Assembly: GCF_020886055.1 (NCBI RefSeq) | Contig: NZ_AP025184.1 | Span: forward strand, 744,001 to 808,000 | Reading direction: 5' to 3' | DNA length: 64,000 bases | From: Flavobacterium ammoniigenes | GTDB taxonomy: Bacteria; Bacteroidota; Bacteroidia; Flavobacteriales; Flavobacteriaceae | Shown here: positions 63,542 to 64,000 of the stretch, piece by piece | How positions within the stretch are numbered: position 1 is the first letter of the stretch | Layout: each line of letters begins with the position of its first letter | Program-made: the position numbers and the translations under genes | Notes under the pieces: generated by a model | What the model saw: only the letters and a program-made list of their open reading frames with translations | The model's database searches: none | What the model was told of the DNA's origin: nothing

Positions 63542-64000
63542 TTATACGGTTTGTTTTGCTACTAAATGTCTCACTTTTTCAAATGGTTCATTGACAAAAT
63601 GGTCTCTATGTTTGATTTTTTCTGGGAAACGAATATGGTATTCAAATTCCTCTCTAAAATGACGAATCGCAGCAGCAACAGGCCAAGAAGCAGCATCACC
63701 TAAGGGACAAATGGTGTTCCCTTCGATTTTACTTTGAATGCTCAAAAGCAATTCAATATCTTCTTCACGACCGTGACCGTTTTCGATTCGGTGTAATACT
63801 TTTTCCAACCAACCAGTTCCTTCTCTACATGGCGTACATTGACCACAGCTTTCATGATGGTAAAAACGAGAGAAATTCCAAGTGTTACGAACAATACAAG
63901 CGGTATCGTCATACACTATAAATCCTCCTGAACCCAACATGGATCCGGTAGCAAAACCTCCGTCAGACAAACTTTCGTAGGTCATCAATCGGTCTTCACC
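63542..64000 (-). CDS. nuoF: NADH-quinone oxidoreductase subunit F, C-terminal part (cut by window edge)
   Basis: The last 152 residues of NuoF; the gene continues past the right end, where the frame is open from base 64000. Visible features are the N3 [4Fe-4S] motif ESCGQCTPCREGTGW and the fourth cysteine in TICPLGDAASWP, and the following AIRHFREEFEYHI. The FMN and NADH sites are outside the window. It heads the visible part of the nuo operon. Confidence 0.96.
   Translation of the reverse strand, partial: GEDRLMTYESLSDGGFATGSMLGSGGFIVYDDTACIVRNTWNFSRFYHHESCGQCTPCREGTGWLEKVLHRIENGHGREEDIELLLSIQSKIEGNTICPLGDAASWPVAAAIRHFREEFEYHIRFPEKIKHRDHFVNEPFEKVRHLVAKQTV

Overview
The window reads as a chromosomal, mostly housekeeping segment of an AT-rich Bacteroidota genome, most likely Flavobacterium or a close relative in Flavobacteriaceae. 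Pointers are the TAnnTTTG/TTG promoters typical of Bacteroidota, type IX secretion (T9SS) C-terminal sorting domains on two large secreted proteins, a DUF4270 lipoprotein beside glmS, a short NuoG without the molybdopterin-like domain, atpDC as a separate unit, and a TonB-dependent receptor paired with a lipoprotein. I see no insertion sequence, phage gene, integrase, CRISPR array, rRNA or obvious foreign island. One tRNA is present, tRNA-Leu(CAA).

Layout. 1-4.5 kb: yicC start (cut by the window edge), a DMT permease, an ArsC-like reductase, a DinB-like protein, gdhA and recO. 4.6-10.5 kb: ileS, a DksA-like regulator and lspA, converging on radA. 10.6-16.2 kb: panC-panD, diverging from an operon of a degenerate glycogen-synthase-like protein, a DUF4270 lipoprotein and glmS. 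16.4-20.8 kb: TonB-dependent receptor plus SGNH lipoprotein. 21-22.9 kb: atpD-atpC. 22.9-27.2 kb: a DoxX-like membrane protein and a self-contained operon of two outer-membrane barrels plus a PAP2/vanadium-haloperoxidase-like lipoprotein. 28-37 kb: the biotin genes bioF-bioD-bioA plus a ketosynthase, recX, a T9SS delta-60-repeat protein, and bioB on its own promoter. 37-43.2 kb: ribF, a T9SS reprolysin-like metalloprotease, pth, rplY and prs. 43.5-48.7 kb: tRNA-Leu, then three photolyase/cryptochrome genes of different classes with a 45-residue DUF2256 gene, then DUF2452. 48.9-55.1 kb: galactan/galactose use (galM, GH53 galactanase, galK, galT, SSS symporter). 55.2-64 kb: the complex I operon from nuoF (cut by the window edge) down to nuoN.

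How the genes work together. The gal genes can cut galactan outside the inner membrane, import galactose with Na+, and carry it through the Leloir steps except galE, which is not here. The bio genes cover the late biotin steps, and the ketosynthase may serve the pimeloyl branch. The nuo and atp genes supply respiratory energy. The photolyase cluster suggests a light-exposed life.

The places most worth a second look are the photolyase/DUF2256 cluster, the glycogen-synthase-like protein that lacks its substrate motif and second domain, the ketosynthase in the biotin operon, the haloperoxidase-like operon with a leader of about 240 nt, promoter boxes almost touching start codons (lspA, pth, bioF), and a perfect palindrome that carries the stop codons of two convergent genes. 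I found no clear candidate for a wholly new defence or mobile system. All family calls were made by eye from protein sequence, without database searches.
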